In this document: one piece after another, positions 15,107 to 24,128 of the stretch
Position numbering within the stretch: position 1 is the stretch's first letter
How the letters are laid out: every line of letters starts with the position of its first letter
Source of the DNA: Oscillospiraceae bacterium
Lineage (GTDB): Bacteria; Bacillota; Clostridia; Christensenellales; Aristaeellaceae
Direction of reading: 5' to 3'
Length of the DNA stretch: 43,907 nucleotides
NCBI GenBank assembly: GCA_031255415.1
Contig: JAIRSO010000030.1
Location: forward strand, 1-43,907
The notes under the pieces: model-generated
The model's database searches: none
Seen by the model: the letters and a program-made list of their open reading frames with translations, nothing else
Told to the model about the DNA's origin: nothing
Position numbers and translations under genes: made by a program

Positions 15107-16048
15107 ATGGCTGATAACGGTTATCATGAACCCGTGATGTTCGGCGAGACGATGGACGCGCTGCGTATCCATCGCGGCGGCGCGTATGTCGATGGGACGC
15201 TGGGCGGCGGAGGCCACGCGGCGGGGATACTCGCGCGGTTGGCTGGCACAGGCAGATTGATCGGGATCGATAAGGACGCGGAGGCGTTAGCGTCGGCGGG
15301 GGAGCGTCTGGCTGGCGCGTCCAATCTGACGCTGATTCACGGAGACTTCCACGGCGCGCGCGCGCTGTTGGCGGAGCGCGGGGTATCGGAGCTTGACGGC
15401 GCGTTGTTGGATTTAGGGGTATCGTCGCATCAGTTGGATACCCCGGCGCGCGGGTTCTCGTACCGCGAGGACGCGCCGCTGGATATGCGCATGGACGCGA
15501 GCCAAGGCGAGACAGCCGCCGACTTGATCGCGAGGATGGGGGAGCGCGAGCTGGCGCGCGTGTTCTACGAATACGGAGAGGAAAACTGGGGCGCGCGCAT
15601 AGCGAGGGAAATTGTCGCCAGGCGGGAGCGTTCCGCGATACTGACCACGTTCGATTTGGTCGCGTGCGTGGACGCGGCGGTGCCCAAGCCGGTGCGGATG
15701 CGCGATACCGGGCATCCGGCGCGCAGGGTATTCCAGGCGCTGAGGATCGCGGTAAACGATGAACTCGCGCCGCTGGAGCGCGCGCTGGAGTCGATCGCCG
15801 GGATGCTAAAGCCGGGCGGAAGGTTATGCGTAATAACGTTTCATTCACTGGAGGATCGTATCGTGAAGCGGACCTTCGCCAGACTGCGCAAGCCTTGCGT
15901 ATGCCCGCCGTCGTTCCCGGTATGCGTCTGCGGGAGGGAGCCGTCCTTGACGGGATACGGGGCGAAGCCCGTCTCGCCATCCGATGAGGAGTTGGAGCGC
16001 AACCCGCGTTCGCGCAGCGCGAGGCTTCGCGCCGCCGAAAAGATATGA
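15107..16048 (+). CDS. rsmH: 16S rRNA (cytosine(1402)-N(4))-methyltransferase RsmH
   Basis: A 313-residue SAM-dependent methyltransferase that methylates N4 of C1402 in the ribosomal decoding centre. Motifs are HEPVMFGETMDAL, DGTLGGGGHAAGIL, DLGVSSHQLDTPARGFSY, LDMRMD, and VITFHSLEDRIVKRTF near the end. GTG at 15104 and ATG at 15107 are both possible and no strong ribosome site is seen. In most bacteria rsmH stands in the cell-wall/division cluster beside mraZ and ftsL; here it is between folC and rsmI, and its TGA overlaps the rsmI ATG (16045-16048), so the two methyltransferases for the same nucleotide are translationally coupled. Confidence 0.95.
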   Translation: MADNGYHEPVMFGETMDALRIHRGGAYVDGTLGGGGHAAGILARLAGTGRLIGIDKDAEALASAGERLAGASNLTLIHGDFHGARALLAERGVSELDGALLDLGVSSHQLDTPARGFSYREDAPLDMRMDASQGETAADLIARMGERELARVFYEYGEENWGARIAREIVARRERSAILTTFDLVACVDAAVPKPVRMRDTGHPARRVFQALRIAVNDELAPLERALESIAGMLKPGGRLCVITFHSLEDRIVKRTFARLRKPCVCPPSFPVCVCGREPSLTGYGAKPVSPSDEELERNPRSRSARLRAAEKI

Positions 16049-16899
16049 CGCTATACATAGTGGGTACTCCTATCGGCAACCTATCCGATATCAGCCAGCG
16101 CGCGCTGGACACGCTGCGCGCGGTATCGCTCATCGCGGCGGAGGACACGCGCGTGACCGCCAAACTGCTGGCGCGCTACGGCATAAATACAAAGCTCACG
16201 TCCAGCCACGAGCATAACGAAAAGGTCAAGTCGCGCTCGTTGATCGCGCGCATGCTGGAGACCGGCGAAGATATCGCGTTGGTGACGGACGCGGGCATGC
16301 CCACCGTATCCGATCCGGGAAGCGCGGTGGCTGCCGCCGCTAGGGAGGCGGGGATCCGCGTCGAGTGTATACCGGGACCATCCGCGATAACAACTATACT
16401 GGCGTTAACGGGATGGGAGTATAATGAGTTTACATTTTACGGATTTTTACCGCGCGAGAGGGGCGAACTGCGCGCCAGACTATCGGAGATGGCGCGGGGC
16501 GCGCGCGTCGCGGTCGTGTTCGAATCGCCGCACCGGGTCGAGGCGCTGCTGTCCGCGCTGTCCGGCGAGCATCCCGGCGCGAGGGTGTTCATCGCGAACG
16601 ATCTGACCAAGATGCACGAGTGGACATTCGAGGGATCGGCGGGCGAGGCTCTAGCCGCGCACACCTCGCGCGAGAACGCGAGAAAGGGCGAATACTGCTT
16701 AGCGATTCGTTTCCCCAAGCCAGTCGCGCCGGAAGAATCCGAACCGATCCGCGCCGAGACGTGGATACTCGACGCTCTGCTGCGCGGCATGAGCATGACG
16801 GACGCGGCGGAGTTCGCCAGGTCGCGCGGCGTATCGCGCAACGAAGCCTACCGCGCCAGCGTCGCGGTGCGTCAATATCTCGCAAAAATCAACGTATAG
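16045..16899 (+). CDS. rsmI: 16S rRNA (cytidine(1402)-2'-O)-methyltransferase RsmI
   Basis: A 284-residue tetrapyrrole-methylase-fold enzyme that methylates the ribose of C1402. Clear family blocks are LYIVGTPIGNLSDISQRAL at the start, AAEDTRVTAKLLARYGI, SSHEHNE, ALVTDAGMPTVSDPG, IPGPSAITTILALTG, FYGFLPR and FESPHRVEALL. Length is normal. It overlaps rsmH by four bases and is followed by a terminator-like hairpin at 16931-16956. Together RsmH and RsmI produce m4Cm1402, which fine-tunes start-codon selection and decoding. Confidence 0.96.
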   Translation: MTLYIVGTPIGNLSDISQRALDTLRAVSLIAAEDTRVTAKLLARYGINTKLTSSHEHNEKVKSRSLIARMLETGEDIALVTDAGMPTVSDPGSAVAAAAREAGIRVECIPGPSAITTILALTGWEYNEFTFYGFLPRERGELRARLSEMARGARVAVVFESPHRVEALLSALSGEHPGARVFIANDLTKMHEWTFEGSAGEALAAHTSRENARKGEYCLAIRFPKPVAPEESEPIRAETWILDALLRGMSMTDAAEFARSRGVSRNEAYRASVAVRQYLAKINV

Positions 16900-16916
16900 C
16901 TTTCCATGCCATTATA

Positions 16917-16925
16917 TGGTACAAT
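16917..16925 (+). promoter_or_regulatory. Extended -10 element
   Basis: TGGTACAAT at 16917-16925 matches TGn plus a -10 hexamer, without a good -35. A start near 16932 would coincide with the hairpin at 16931, so either the promoter is not used or its transcript begins with that hairpin. Confidence 0.3.
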
Positions 16926-16930
16926 AAAAG

Positions 16931-16956
16931 AGCGGAGCGCGGTTCCGCTTATTTTT
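16931..16956 (+). terminator. Intrinsic terminator after rsmI
   Basis: AGCGGA (16931-16936) pairs with TCCGCT (16944-16949), seven-base loop, followed by TATTTTTG. It lies 31 bases after the rsmI stop and 43 bases before the ftsK ATG. Confidence 0.65.
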
Positions 16957-16999
16957 GAGCCGCCGGGATCAGAACCCGCGTCCGATCGGAGGAATGCTC

Positions 17000-19915
17000 A
17001 TGCCTAAATCCACCAGTCCGGCAAGGTCGGCTCCGCCTCGCGGCGGCTCGCCTGGGCAGACCCAGCGGGGCGGATCAAAGAGCGCGCGCGCCCGCGCCGA
17101 TAACAAGCCCGCCCCAGGCAAGGCGCTCGCGAGAAGCTCCGTGCAGATGGTGGTCAAGCCGCCGAAAAAATCCAGGCCGGAGGCCGTGTTCGCGCGCGGC
17201 GCGCTGGGCATACTCGTCATCGGGGTAGGATTGATACTGTTCTGCAGCCTGTTGTGGTCCGCGCCTACCGGGTTCCTGCAGGCGGCGCGCGGCGCGATCC
17301 AGGGGAGCATGGGCCGCTTCGCGCTGTGGTTCCCGCTGATTGTGATATGGACGGGCGCGCTGGTCGCGTTCTCCGCAAAAAATCCGGTGCGGATGAGCAC
17401 GGTGCTGTTGATCGCCGCGCTGGCGGTATGCATCACCGCGATAGCGCAGGTGGGGCAGTTCGGCGCGATTGCGGACTTCGTGAAACTGAAGGGCATGCGC
17501 ATTGGTTACAGGGATTTTATTAAGGAATCGTTCATCAACTCGTCGGTCACGCCTCGAGGCGGCGGCGCGCTGGGCGCGCTGATCGCGTACCCGCTGACCA
17601 TCGCTCTGGCGGGATGGGGCGCGAACATACTGCTGGTCTGCCTGATGCTCGCCGACTGCCTGATGCTGTTTAAGGTGTCAATGCCGATACTGGGCGGCAG
17701 GTTCTGGGCATGGATGGGCGTTCAGTTGGCGAAGGCGCGGGTCTGGGCGCGAGACCGCTGGTCGGTATGGCGCGCACATCGCGCTGAAGGATCGGCGCAA
17801 ACGGCTTATCCCGTGTACGGCGAGGCGTACCCGGTAACGGATACTGACGCTGACGGTTTCGATTCCGTAGGCGGATCGGATAATGATAGCGGCGCTAACC
17901 CCGCGCTCTATCCCGCGCCGCCCGTCAAGCCGCGCGCGCCTTCCCCGGTCGAGCCGGGGGATCGAGGTCGCGTCATCCCGATCAGGCCGGGGCTTAACAA
18001 GGCGGGGAAGGGCAGACAATCTGTTAACGATAAACGGTTGTTCATAGAGGATATACTGCCGGATGGATCGGCGGCTCCAGCGTCGGCGCACAAGCGCCAG
18101 CCGGGCGAACTGCCGTCATACCTGGACGAGCAGAGGAAACGTTATGACGAACTGGACGTTATACCGGAAGGCAGCGTCTCGCCGTTCGATCCCGGCATGG
18201 ACTCGGAGGAGGACGCGCCTCCATGGGAACCGCTGCCTACCGTTAGCGATCCGTCGGATTTAACGAATAGTATCGGCGCGCAAGGCGGGTATGATCTGGA
18301 GCCGGCTTCGTTCGCGCAGCCGGAGATGACGCATGTGCCGCCGCCCGCGACGAAGGGACGCGCCGCGGAGGACTCGTCATTCGCGGCTGAACCCGCGCGT
18401 CCATCGTACCCGGATCGCCATGAATCCGCGCCGGAATCGTTCAAACGGTTCAACGACGCGGACATGACGGACGCTCCTTACCGCGTGCCGCCGTTCGAGC
18501 TGCTCAACCGGGGCAAGCCCGAGTCGCCGCAGGACACGCGCGCGATCGATCAGCGCAACTCGATCAAACTGGAAGAGACGCTGCAAAGCTTCGGGATCAC
18601 GGCGAAGGTGGTGCACGTCACTCACGGACCCGCGATCACGCGCTACGAGGTTCAGCCAGGGCCGGGGATCAAGGTCGCGCGGATCGTGAGCCTGACGGAC
18701 GACATCGCGCTGAATATGGCTGCGCTGGGCGTGCGCATCGAGGCTCCGATACCGGGCAAGTCCGCCGTGGGCATCGAGATACCCAACGACAACGTATCCA
18801 CCGTCTTACTCCGCGACGTGCTGGAGAGCGACGAGAGCCAGAACCATCCGTCCAGGCTGGCTATCGCGCTGGGCAAGGATATAGCGGGCAAGCGGATCAT
18901 CGCGAACCTGAGCAGCATGCCGCACCTGCTGATAGCCGGCGCGACAGGCTCGGGCAAGTCGGTATGCATCAACACCATTATTACATCATTGATATACCGC
19001 GCTACGCCGCAGGAGGTTCGGCTGATACTGGTCGATCCCAAGGTGGTGGAGCTTAGCGTATACAACGGGATACCGCACCTGGAGGCTCCCGTCGTCACCG
19101 ATCCGAAGGAGGCCGCGAAGGCGTTGAAGTGGGCGGTCATAGAGATGGAGGATCGATACCGCAAGTTTGCCGCGCGCGAGGTGCGCGACATCCGCGGCTA
19201 CAACTCCAAGCGCGATCGCGGCGAGCCGCTGATGCCGCAGATCGTGGTGGTCATCGACGAGCTAGCCGATCTGATGCTGGTCGCGTCCAAGGACGTTGAG
19301 GAATCGATATGCCGCCTGGCACAGCTGGCGCGCGCGGCGGGTATCCATCTGGTCATCGCGACCCAGCGCCCGTCCGTCAACGTTATAACGGGCGTTATAA
19401 AGAGCAACATACCCTCGCGCATAGCCTTCGCTGTCGCGTCGCAGGTGGACGCGAGGACGATTCTGGACACCGCCGGAGCGGAGAAACTCATCGGCAAGGG
19501 CGATATGCTCTACGCGCCGTCTGGAGGCGGGAAGCCGCTGCGCGTGCAAGGATGCTTCGTGTCGGATCAAGAGGTCGCGCGCGTGGTAGACTACGTCAAG
19601 GATCGGCACGAGCCGGAATACTCGTCGTCGGTGATAGATTATCTCGCCAACGAGGCCGACGAGCCCGCTGCGGACGCGGCAATCGATGAAACCGAATCCG
19701 ACGAGCTGCTGCGGGACGCGGCGGAGATGGCGATGGACAGCGGGCAAGCGTCCATCAGCATGCTTCAGCGGCGGCTTAGGGTGGGTTACGCCAGAGCAGG
19801 GCGGCTGATCGACGAGATGGCCAGGCGCGGGATAATCGGCCAGGCCGAAGGGGTCAAGCCCCGGCCGGCGCTGATCACCGCAGACGAATTCAAGCGGATG
19901 TTTCCGAAGAAATAG
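17000..19915 (+). CDS. ftsK: DNA translocase FtsK/SpoIIIE
   Basis: A 971-residue DNA pump that moves chromosomal DNA through the division or sporulation septum. The ATG at 17000 follows GGAGGA with a six-base gap; an upstream TTG frame is less likely. Residues 1-60 are basic and proline-rich. Four membrane spans lie between about 65 and 230, then a long low-complexity acidic and proline-rich linker (about 260-520), then the RecA-like motor with Walker A GATGSGKS near 647 and Walker B VVVIDELADLM, and finally a winged-helix gamma domain (ISMLQRRLRVGYARAGRLID) that reads KOPS/SRS-type sequences. It is longer than the typical 780-residue SpoIIIE because of the linker. HisS follows after nine bases. 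Confidence 0.95.
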   Translation: MPKSTSPARSAPPRGGSPGQTQRGGSKSARARADNKPAPGKALARSSVQMVVKPPKKSRPEAVFARGALGILVIGVGLILFCSLLWSAPTGFLQAARGAIQGSMGRFALWFPLIVIWTGALVAFSAKNPVRMSTVLLIAALAVCITAIAQVGQFGAIADFVKLKGMRIGYRDFIKESFINSSVTPRGGGALGALIAYPLTIALAGWGANILLVCLMLADCLMLFKVSMPILGGRFWAWMGVQLAKARVWARDRWSVWRAHRAEGSAQTAYPVYGEAYPVTDTDADGFDSVGGSDNDSGANPALYPAPPVKPRAPSPVEPGDRGRVIPIRPGLNKAGKGRQSVNDKRLFIEDILPDGSAAPASAHKRQPGELPSYLDEQRKRYDELDVIPEGSVSPFDPGMDSEEDAPPWEPLPTVSDPSDLTNSIGAQGGYDLEPASFAQPEMTHVPPPATKGRAAEDSSFAAEPARPSYPDRHESAPESFKRFNDADMTDAPYRVPPFELLNRGKPESPQDTRAIDQRNSIKLEETLQSFGITAKVVHVTHGPAITRYEVQPGPGIKVARIVSLTDDIALNMAALGVRIEAPIPGKSAVGIEIPNDNVSTVLLRDVLESDESQNHPSRLAIALGKDIAGKRIIANLSSMPHLLIAGATGSGKSVCINTIITSLIYRATPQEVRLILVDPKVVELSVYNGIPHLEAPVVTDPKEAAKALKWAVIEMEDRYRKFAAREVRDIRGYNSKRDRGEPLMPQIVVVIDELADLMLVASKDVEESICRLAQLARAAGIHLVIATQRPSVNVITGVIKSNIPSRIAFAVASQVDARTILDTAGAEKLIGKGDMLYAPSGGGKPLRVQGCFVSDQEVARVVDYVKDRHEPEYSSSVIDYLANEADEPAADAAIDETESDELLRDAAEMAMDSGQASISMLQRRLRVGYARAGRLIDEMARRGIIGQAEGVKPRPALITADEFKRMFPKK

Positions 19916-19924
19916 GGAGGCAGT

Positions 19925-21196
19925 ATGGCAATTCAAGCCCCCAAGGGCACCTACGATATCCTTCCCAGTCGAAGCGGGGTCTGGCAGTCGGTCGAAAAAG
20001 TGATGCGCGAGACCGCCGCGCTGGCAGGGTTCAGGGAGGTGCGCACGCCGATGTTCGAGCACACCGAGCTGTTCCAGCGCGGCGTTGGAGATACGACGGA
20101 CGTTGTGCAGAAAGAGATGTACACGTTTATCGATAAGGGAGGCAGGTCGGTCACGTTAAGGCCGGAGGGCACCGCCGGGGTCGTGCGCGCGATGCTGGAA
20201 GCTGGCATGCACGCAGGGCCGATGCCCGTGAAGATGTATTATGTCAACGCGCCTATCTTCCGTTACGAGGCTCCGCAGAAGGGGCGCATGCGCGAGCATC
20301 ATCAGTTCGGGGTGGAGGTGTTCGGCGCGCCGCTGCCCACATGCGACGCGGAAGTGATTACGCTGGCGCTTCGGGTGCTGGGCAATCTGGGCGTGAAGGA
20401 TTTGGAACTGCGGATCAACAGCATCGGGTGTCCGCGGTGCAGGAGGGAGTATCACGCGAGATTGCGCGCGTTCCTCGAACCGAGACTGGGCAGGCTGTGC
20501 GGGACATGCGCGCTGAGGTTCGAGAAGAATCCGCTGCGGATACTGGATTGCAAAGTGGAATCGTGCCAGACGGAACTGGAAGGCGTTCCGGTAGCGCTGG
20601 ACTGCCTGTGCGGCGAGTGCCGCGAGCATTTCGACGGGTTGAAGTCCGCGCTTGAAGCTGCGGGAGTATCATATAAGGTTGATCCAAAGATAGTGCGCGG
20701 GCTGGATTATTATACGAGGACGGTATTCGAGGTGATACCCGCGAAGGGCGGGCCGACCATAACGGGCGGCGGCAGGTACGACGGGCTGGTTGAACAACTG
20801 GACGGGCCGAAACTGGCGGGGTTCGGGTTCGGTATGGGTATGGAGAGGCTGATATCGCTGCTGGACGAGACTGGCGCGGCTCCGGAATCGTCGAGGGTGT
20901 GCGACGCGTATGTAGCGCCGCTGGCTGCGGAGGACAGGCTGGACGCGTTGAGACTGGCGGAGGAACTGCGCGGCGAGGGCGTGAAGGCGGATATGGATCA
21001 TGTAGGCCGGAGTCTGAAGGCGCAATTCCGTTACGCGGACAAGATAAGCGCGCCGATACTTGCGGTGGTGGGTGGCAGCGAGGCACAGCGGGGTAATGTG
21101 AAGCTGCGCGATCTATCGGAGCATAGCGAGATGGAGATACCGCGCGGCGAGGCGGTCATGAAGATAGTGGAACTACTAGGGCGCGCCAATGGCTAG
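19925..21196 (+). CDS. hisS: Histidine--tRNA ligase
   Basis: A 423-residue class II aminoacyl-tRNA synthetase that charges tRNA-His. The start follows GGGAGGCAGT. Family landmarks are APKGTYDILP at the N-terminus, motif 1 around FREVRTPMFEHTELFQRGVG, the LRPEGTAGVVRA block, motif 2 FRYEAPQKGRMREHHQFGVE, the His-specific GLDYYTRTVFEV, GGGRYDGL, and a C-terminal anticodon-binding domain. Usually hisS is followed by aspS; here it is followed by an inverted repeat whose first base is the last base of the hisS stop codon (TAG 21194-21196). No T-box is visible upstream because ftsK ends nine bases before. Confidence 0.96.
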   Translation: MAIQAPKGTYDILPSRSGVWQSVEKVMRETAALAGFREVRTPMFEHTELFQRGVGDTTDVVQKEMYTFIDKGGRSVTLRPEGTAGVVRAMLEAGMHAGPMPVKMYYVNAPIFRYEAPQKGRMREHHQFGVEVFGAPLPTCDAEVITLALRVLGNLGVKDLELRINSIGCPRCRREYHARLRAFLEPRLGRLCGTCALRFEKNPLRILDCKVESCQTELEGVPVALDCLCGECREHFDGLKSALEAAGVSYKVDPKIVRGLDYYTRTVFEVIPAKGGPTITGGGRYDGLVEQLDGPKLAGFGFGMGMERLISLLDETGAAPESSRVCDAYVAPLAAEDRLDALRLAEELRGEGVKADMDHVGRSLKAQFRYADKISAPILAVVGGSEAQRGNVKLRDLSEHSEMEIPRGEAVMKIVELLGRANG

Positions 21197-21406
21197 GAAC
21201 GCAAGACCCCTTGTCGCCCCCCTAGGGGGAGATGTCGCGAAGCGACAGAGGGGGCGTACCTCCCAGAATCGACGGAGGGGTATGCTCGCCGAAGCGACAG
21301 AGGGGTATGCTCGCCGAAGTTACAACGGGAGCCATTCTTGAGCTACGCCCCCTCTGTCGCTTCGCGACATCTCCCCCTAGGGGGGCGACAAGGGGTTTTG
21401 CGTTCC
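21196..21406. repeat. REP-like inverted repeat pair with inner tandem repeat
   Basis: Two 63-base arms, 21196-21258 and 21344-21406, are reverse complements with one mismatch. Each arm is itself an imperfect palindrome: CCCCTTGTCGC ... CCCCCTAGGGGG ... TGTCGC-GAA-GCGACA ... GAGGGG. Between the arms are two copies of a 25-bp unit (21270-21294 and 21295-21319) containing GGGGTATGCTCGCCGAAG. The arrangement looks like a BIME, a paired REP element. The same unit recurs at 24129-24324. Confidence 0.85.
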
Positions 21407-21484
21407 TACGCCATGGCCTCTTGCGTCTATTGCGCGGCGCGTCCGCGATAAAACTTAAATATGGGATTACCGGATATTCCGTGT

Positions 21485-21513
21485 TTGACATTCGCCGCGC
21501 GAATAGTTATACT
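21485..21513 (+). promoter_or_regulatory. Promoter of the rseC-like/trxA genes
   Basis: TTGACA (21485-21490), 17 bases, TATACT (21508-21513): near-consensus. Expected start about 21520, giving a leader of roughly 36 bases; the ribosome site is AAGGAGG at 21540-21546. Confidence 0.75.
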
Positions 21514-21555
21514 AAAAGCGGTACCTCCGCGTTATAATAGAAGGAGGACTCTGAT

Positions 21556-21975
21556 ATGCGCCGCGAGGGTGTGGTTGTGGATCGGGTGGGCGATATGGTG
21601 CAGGTGCAGTTCGAGCGCGCCGAGTCTTGCAAGCATTGCCATGCTTGCACCGGACGCGAATGCAGGATCATGCTGCCGCTAGCAGGTTCCGCCAGCCCCG
21701 GCGACATTGTGGAAGTCGAGACTCCGGATTCCAAAATCGTTAGGCTGTCGGCGCTTACCTACGGCCTGCCGCTAGTCGCGCTGCTAGCGGGAGTGTTCCT
21801 AGGCGCGCCGATCCACCGCGCGCTGCGCCTGGCTATGGATCAGGAGCTGTTCTGCGCTCTCGCAGGCGGCGCGTTCATGCTCCTAGGCCTGCTCGCCGTG
21901 CATGTTCTGGATAACAAGTGGGCGTTCAGGACGGAATTCCAGCCCCGCGTCATAGGCGTGAGGCGGGAGACCTAG
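21556..21975 (+). CDS. RseC/MucC-like protein (SoxR-reducing system RseC family)
   Basis: A 139-residue protein with an N-terminal soluble domain bearing a cysteine cluster (SCKHCHACTGREC) and two membrane helices (about 57-80 and 95-117). This is the RseC_MucC pattern; RseC family proteins were linked to reduction of SoxR and to Rnf-type electron transfer, and the cysteines may hold an Fe-S cluster. In Firmicutes the role is unassigned. The gene has its own promoter and lies 30 bases before a thioredoxin gene, which suggests a joint redox function. The ATG follows AAGGAGG with a normal gap. Confidence 0.88.
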   Translation: MRREGVVVDRVGDMVQVQFERAESCKHCHACTGRECRIMLPLAGSASPGDIVEVETPDSKIVRLSALTYGLPLVALLAGVFLGAPIHRALRLAMDQELFCALAGGAFMLLGLLAVHVLDNKWAFRTEFQPRVIGVRRET

Positions 21976-22005
21976 CAGCCCAAGAATGGTAAAGGAGAAA
22001 CAAAG

Positions 22006-22386
22006 ATGGATCACGAGTACATCGTGGATATCAACGAGGACAACTTCGACTCTTGCGTGCTTCAGGAGGAGAAGCTGGTCTTGCTCGACTTCTGGGCTCC
22101 GTGGTGCGGGCCGTGCCGGATGATATCGCCGTTGATCAACAACATCGCCGACAAACTGGACGGCGCTATGGTCGTGGGTAAGATCAACGTTGACGAGCAG
22201 ATGGAACTGGCCTCGCGTTTTGGCGTGATGAGCATACCCACGCTGGTGCTCATCAAGGACGGCCACGTCGTTGACACGATGATCGGCGCTGGCGCGCCCG
22301 GCGAGATCCTTAGCATGATCAAGGCCGCGCTGCCCGGCTCCGCCGATGAAACCAAGGACGATCCGCCGCTGAAAATAATAAAATGA
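22006..22386 (+). CDS. trxA: Thioredoxin
   Basis: A 126-residue cytoplasmic thioredoxin with the active site WCGPC (in LLDFWAPWCGPCRM) and the conserved cis-proline region MSIPTLVLIKDG. It reduces disulfides in target proteins and would be recharged by a thioredoxin reductase not found in this window. Compared with typical thioredoxin (about 105 residues) it has a polar tail of about 18 residues (SADETKDDPPLKIIK). AAAGGAGAAAC precedes the ATG. It stands between the RseC-like gene and RNase J. Confidence 0.93.
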   Translation: MDHEYIVDINEDNFDSCVLQEEKLVLLDFWAPWCGPCRMISPLINNIADKLDGAMVVGKINVDEQMELASRFGVMSIPTLVLIKDGHVVDTMIGAGAPGEILSMIKAALPGSADETKDDPPLKIIK

Positions 22387-22451
22387 CGATACCATATTCA
22401 AGACGCTGGATACGCGCGCAAATTTAAAGCGAAAGGGGGAACGCGATACAG

Positions 22452-24119
22452 GTGTCCTCCAAATCAAAACTCAAACTGATTCCTTTGGGCGGCGTCGATG
22501 AGATCGGCAAGAACATGTACGTCGTGGAATACGGCGAAGACATGATCGTGATCGATTGCGGATTGATATTCCCTAAGGAGGACATGCTTGGCATAGACCT
22601 GGTGATCCCCGACGTTACGTATCTGCAAAAAAATCAGGATAAGCTAAGAGCCTTTGTATTTACGCACGGGCACGAGGATCATATTGGCGCCACGCCTTAC
22701 ATACTCAAACAGTTTAGCGTGCCTTCCTACGGGACGCGGCTGACCATGGCGCTGGTCGAACAGAAACTCAAGGAGAACCGCGTCAGCCAGCAGCAAGCGC
22801 CGCTGCGCGTAGTGGAGCCGGGCGATATAATCGAGTTGGGCAAGCTGTCCGTTCAGTTCATCAAGGTCAACCATTCGATAGCCGGGGCGGTCGCGCTGGC
22901 AATCCACACCCCCGAGGGCGTGATCATCCACACCGGGGATTTCAAGATAGACTACACCCCCGTGGACGGCGGGGTGATCGATCTCAACGCGCTGGCGATA
23001 CTGGGCAGCAAGGGCGTGCTGGCGCTGATGAGCGACTCCACGAACGTCGAGCGTCCGGGTTACACGATGTCCGAGCGCAAAGTCGCGGAGACCTTCAAGA
23101 ACCTGTTCGAGCACGCGAAGGGGCGGATATTCGTGGCTATGTTCGCGTCGAACGTGCATCGAATCCAAATGGTGATAGACGCGGCGACGAGGCTGGGGCG
23201 AAGAACCTGCGTGGTGGGACGCAGTATGACGCAGGTGACAAAGATAGCCGTGCAGTTGGGCGAGATGGCGTATGAGCCAGGCGCGCTGGTGGATGTGGAC
23301 GACGTGGATCTGCTGCCCGACGACCAGGTGGTTGTATTGACGACGGGCAGCCAGGGCGAGCCGATGGCAGGGTTAACGCGTATGGCTTACAGCGAGCATC
23401 GCAAGCTGACGATCAAGTCTACCGATCTGGTCATAGTGTCCGCGAACCCGATCCCCGGCAACGAGAAATTCATCTCGCGCGTGATAAACCAGTTGTACCG
23501 CAGCGGCGCGAAGGTGATATACGAATCGATCGCGGAGGTGCACGTATCCGGGCACGCGTGCCGCGAGGAGCTGAAACTGATGCTGACGCTCGTCAAGCCG
23601 AAGTATTTCATACCGGTGCACGGGGAATATAGGCATCTATGCCTCCACGCCGCGCTGGCTAGCGAGATGGGCGTTCCGCAGGAGAACATCGTTGTGCCGG
23701 ATCTTGGCGATATCATCGAGCTTGACAAGCACGGGATCCGCAAGGGCGGCATTGCGCCGACCGGGAGCGTGCTGATCGACGGGCTGGGTATCGGCGACGT
23801 GGGCAACGTCGTGCTCCGCGACCGAAAGCATCTGTCGCAGGACGGGCTGATCATCGTGGTGATGGCGATAGAAAAGGAGTCCGGGATGCTGGTGTCCGGG
23901 CCTGACGTGATATCGCGCGGGTTTGTATACGTGCGCGAGGCCGAGGAGCTTATCGAGGGCACGAAGGACGTGGTGCGCGGCGTGCTGGCTAATTATGACC
24001 GCGTCGAGCAAAGCGATTGGGCGCATATCAAAAACAAGGTCAAGGACGACCTGCATAAGTACCTCTACGATAAACTGCAGCGGAATCCTATGGTGCTGCC
24101 GATTATTGTGGAGATTTAG
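22452..24119 (+). CDS. rnj: Ribonuclease J
   Basis: A 555-residue metallo-beta-lactamase/beta-CASP RNase involved in 5'-end dependent mRNA decay and rRNA maturation. The zinc motif is HGHEDH at residues 72-77 with HTGDFKID and HVSGHA/HGEYRHL further on; the beta-CASP part and a C-terminal domain (PVDGG, then DGLIIVVMAIEKESGML near the end) are complete. The start is GTG after GAAAGGGGGA. The start region KLKLIPLGGVDEIGKNM is diagnostic. It ends at 24119, directly against the second REP-like element. It probably belongs with trxA or has a promoter in the 65-base gap, which I did not identify. Confidence 0.96.
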   Translation: MSSKSKLKLIPLGGVDEIGKNMYVVEYGEDMIVIDCGLIFPKEDMLGIDLVIPDVTYLQKNQDKLRAFVFTHGHEDHIGATPYILKQFSVPSYGTRLTMALVEQKLKENRVSQQQAPLRVVEPGDIIELGKLSVQFIKVNHSIAGAVALAIHTPEGVIIHTGDFKIDYTPVDGGVIDLNALAILGSKGVLALMSDSTNVERPGYTMSERKVAETFKNLFEHAKGRIFVAMFASNVHRIQMVIDAATRLGRRTCVVGRSMTQVTKIAVQLGEMAYEPGALVDVDDVDLLPDDQVVVLTTGSQGEPMAGLTRMAYSEHRKLTIKSTDLVIVSANPIPGNEKFISRVINQLYRSGAKVIYESIAEVHVSGHACREELKLMLTLVKPKYFIPVHGEYRHLCLHAALASEMGVPQENIVVPDLGDIIELDKHGIRKGGIAPTGSVLIDGLGIGDVGNVVLRDRKHLSQDGLIIVVMAIEKESGMLVSGPDVISRGFVYVREAEELIEGTKDVVRGVLANYDRVEQSDWAHIKNKVKDDLHKYLYDKLQRNPMVLPIIVEI

Positions 24120-24128
24120 GCTAGGCTG

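Noticed and set aside
21196-21406. MITE or insertion sequence with terminal inverted repeats
   Set aside because: There is no transposase, no target-site duplication that I could confirm, and each arm is itself palindromic. REP/BIME-like fits better.
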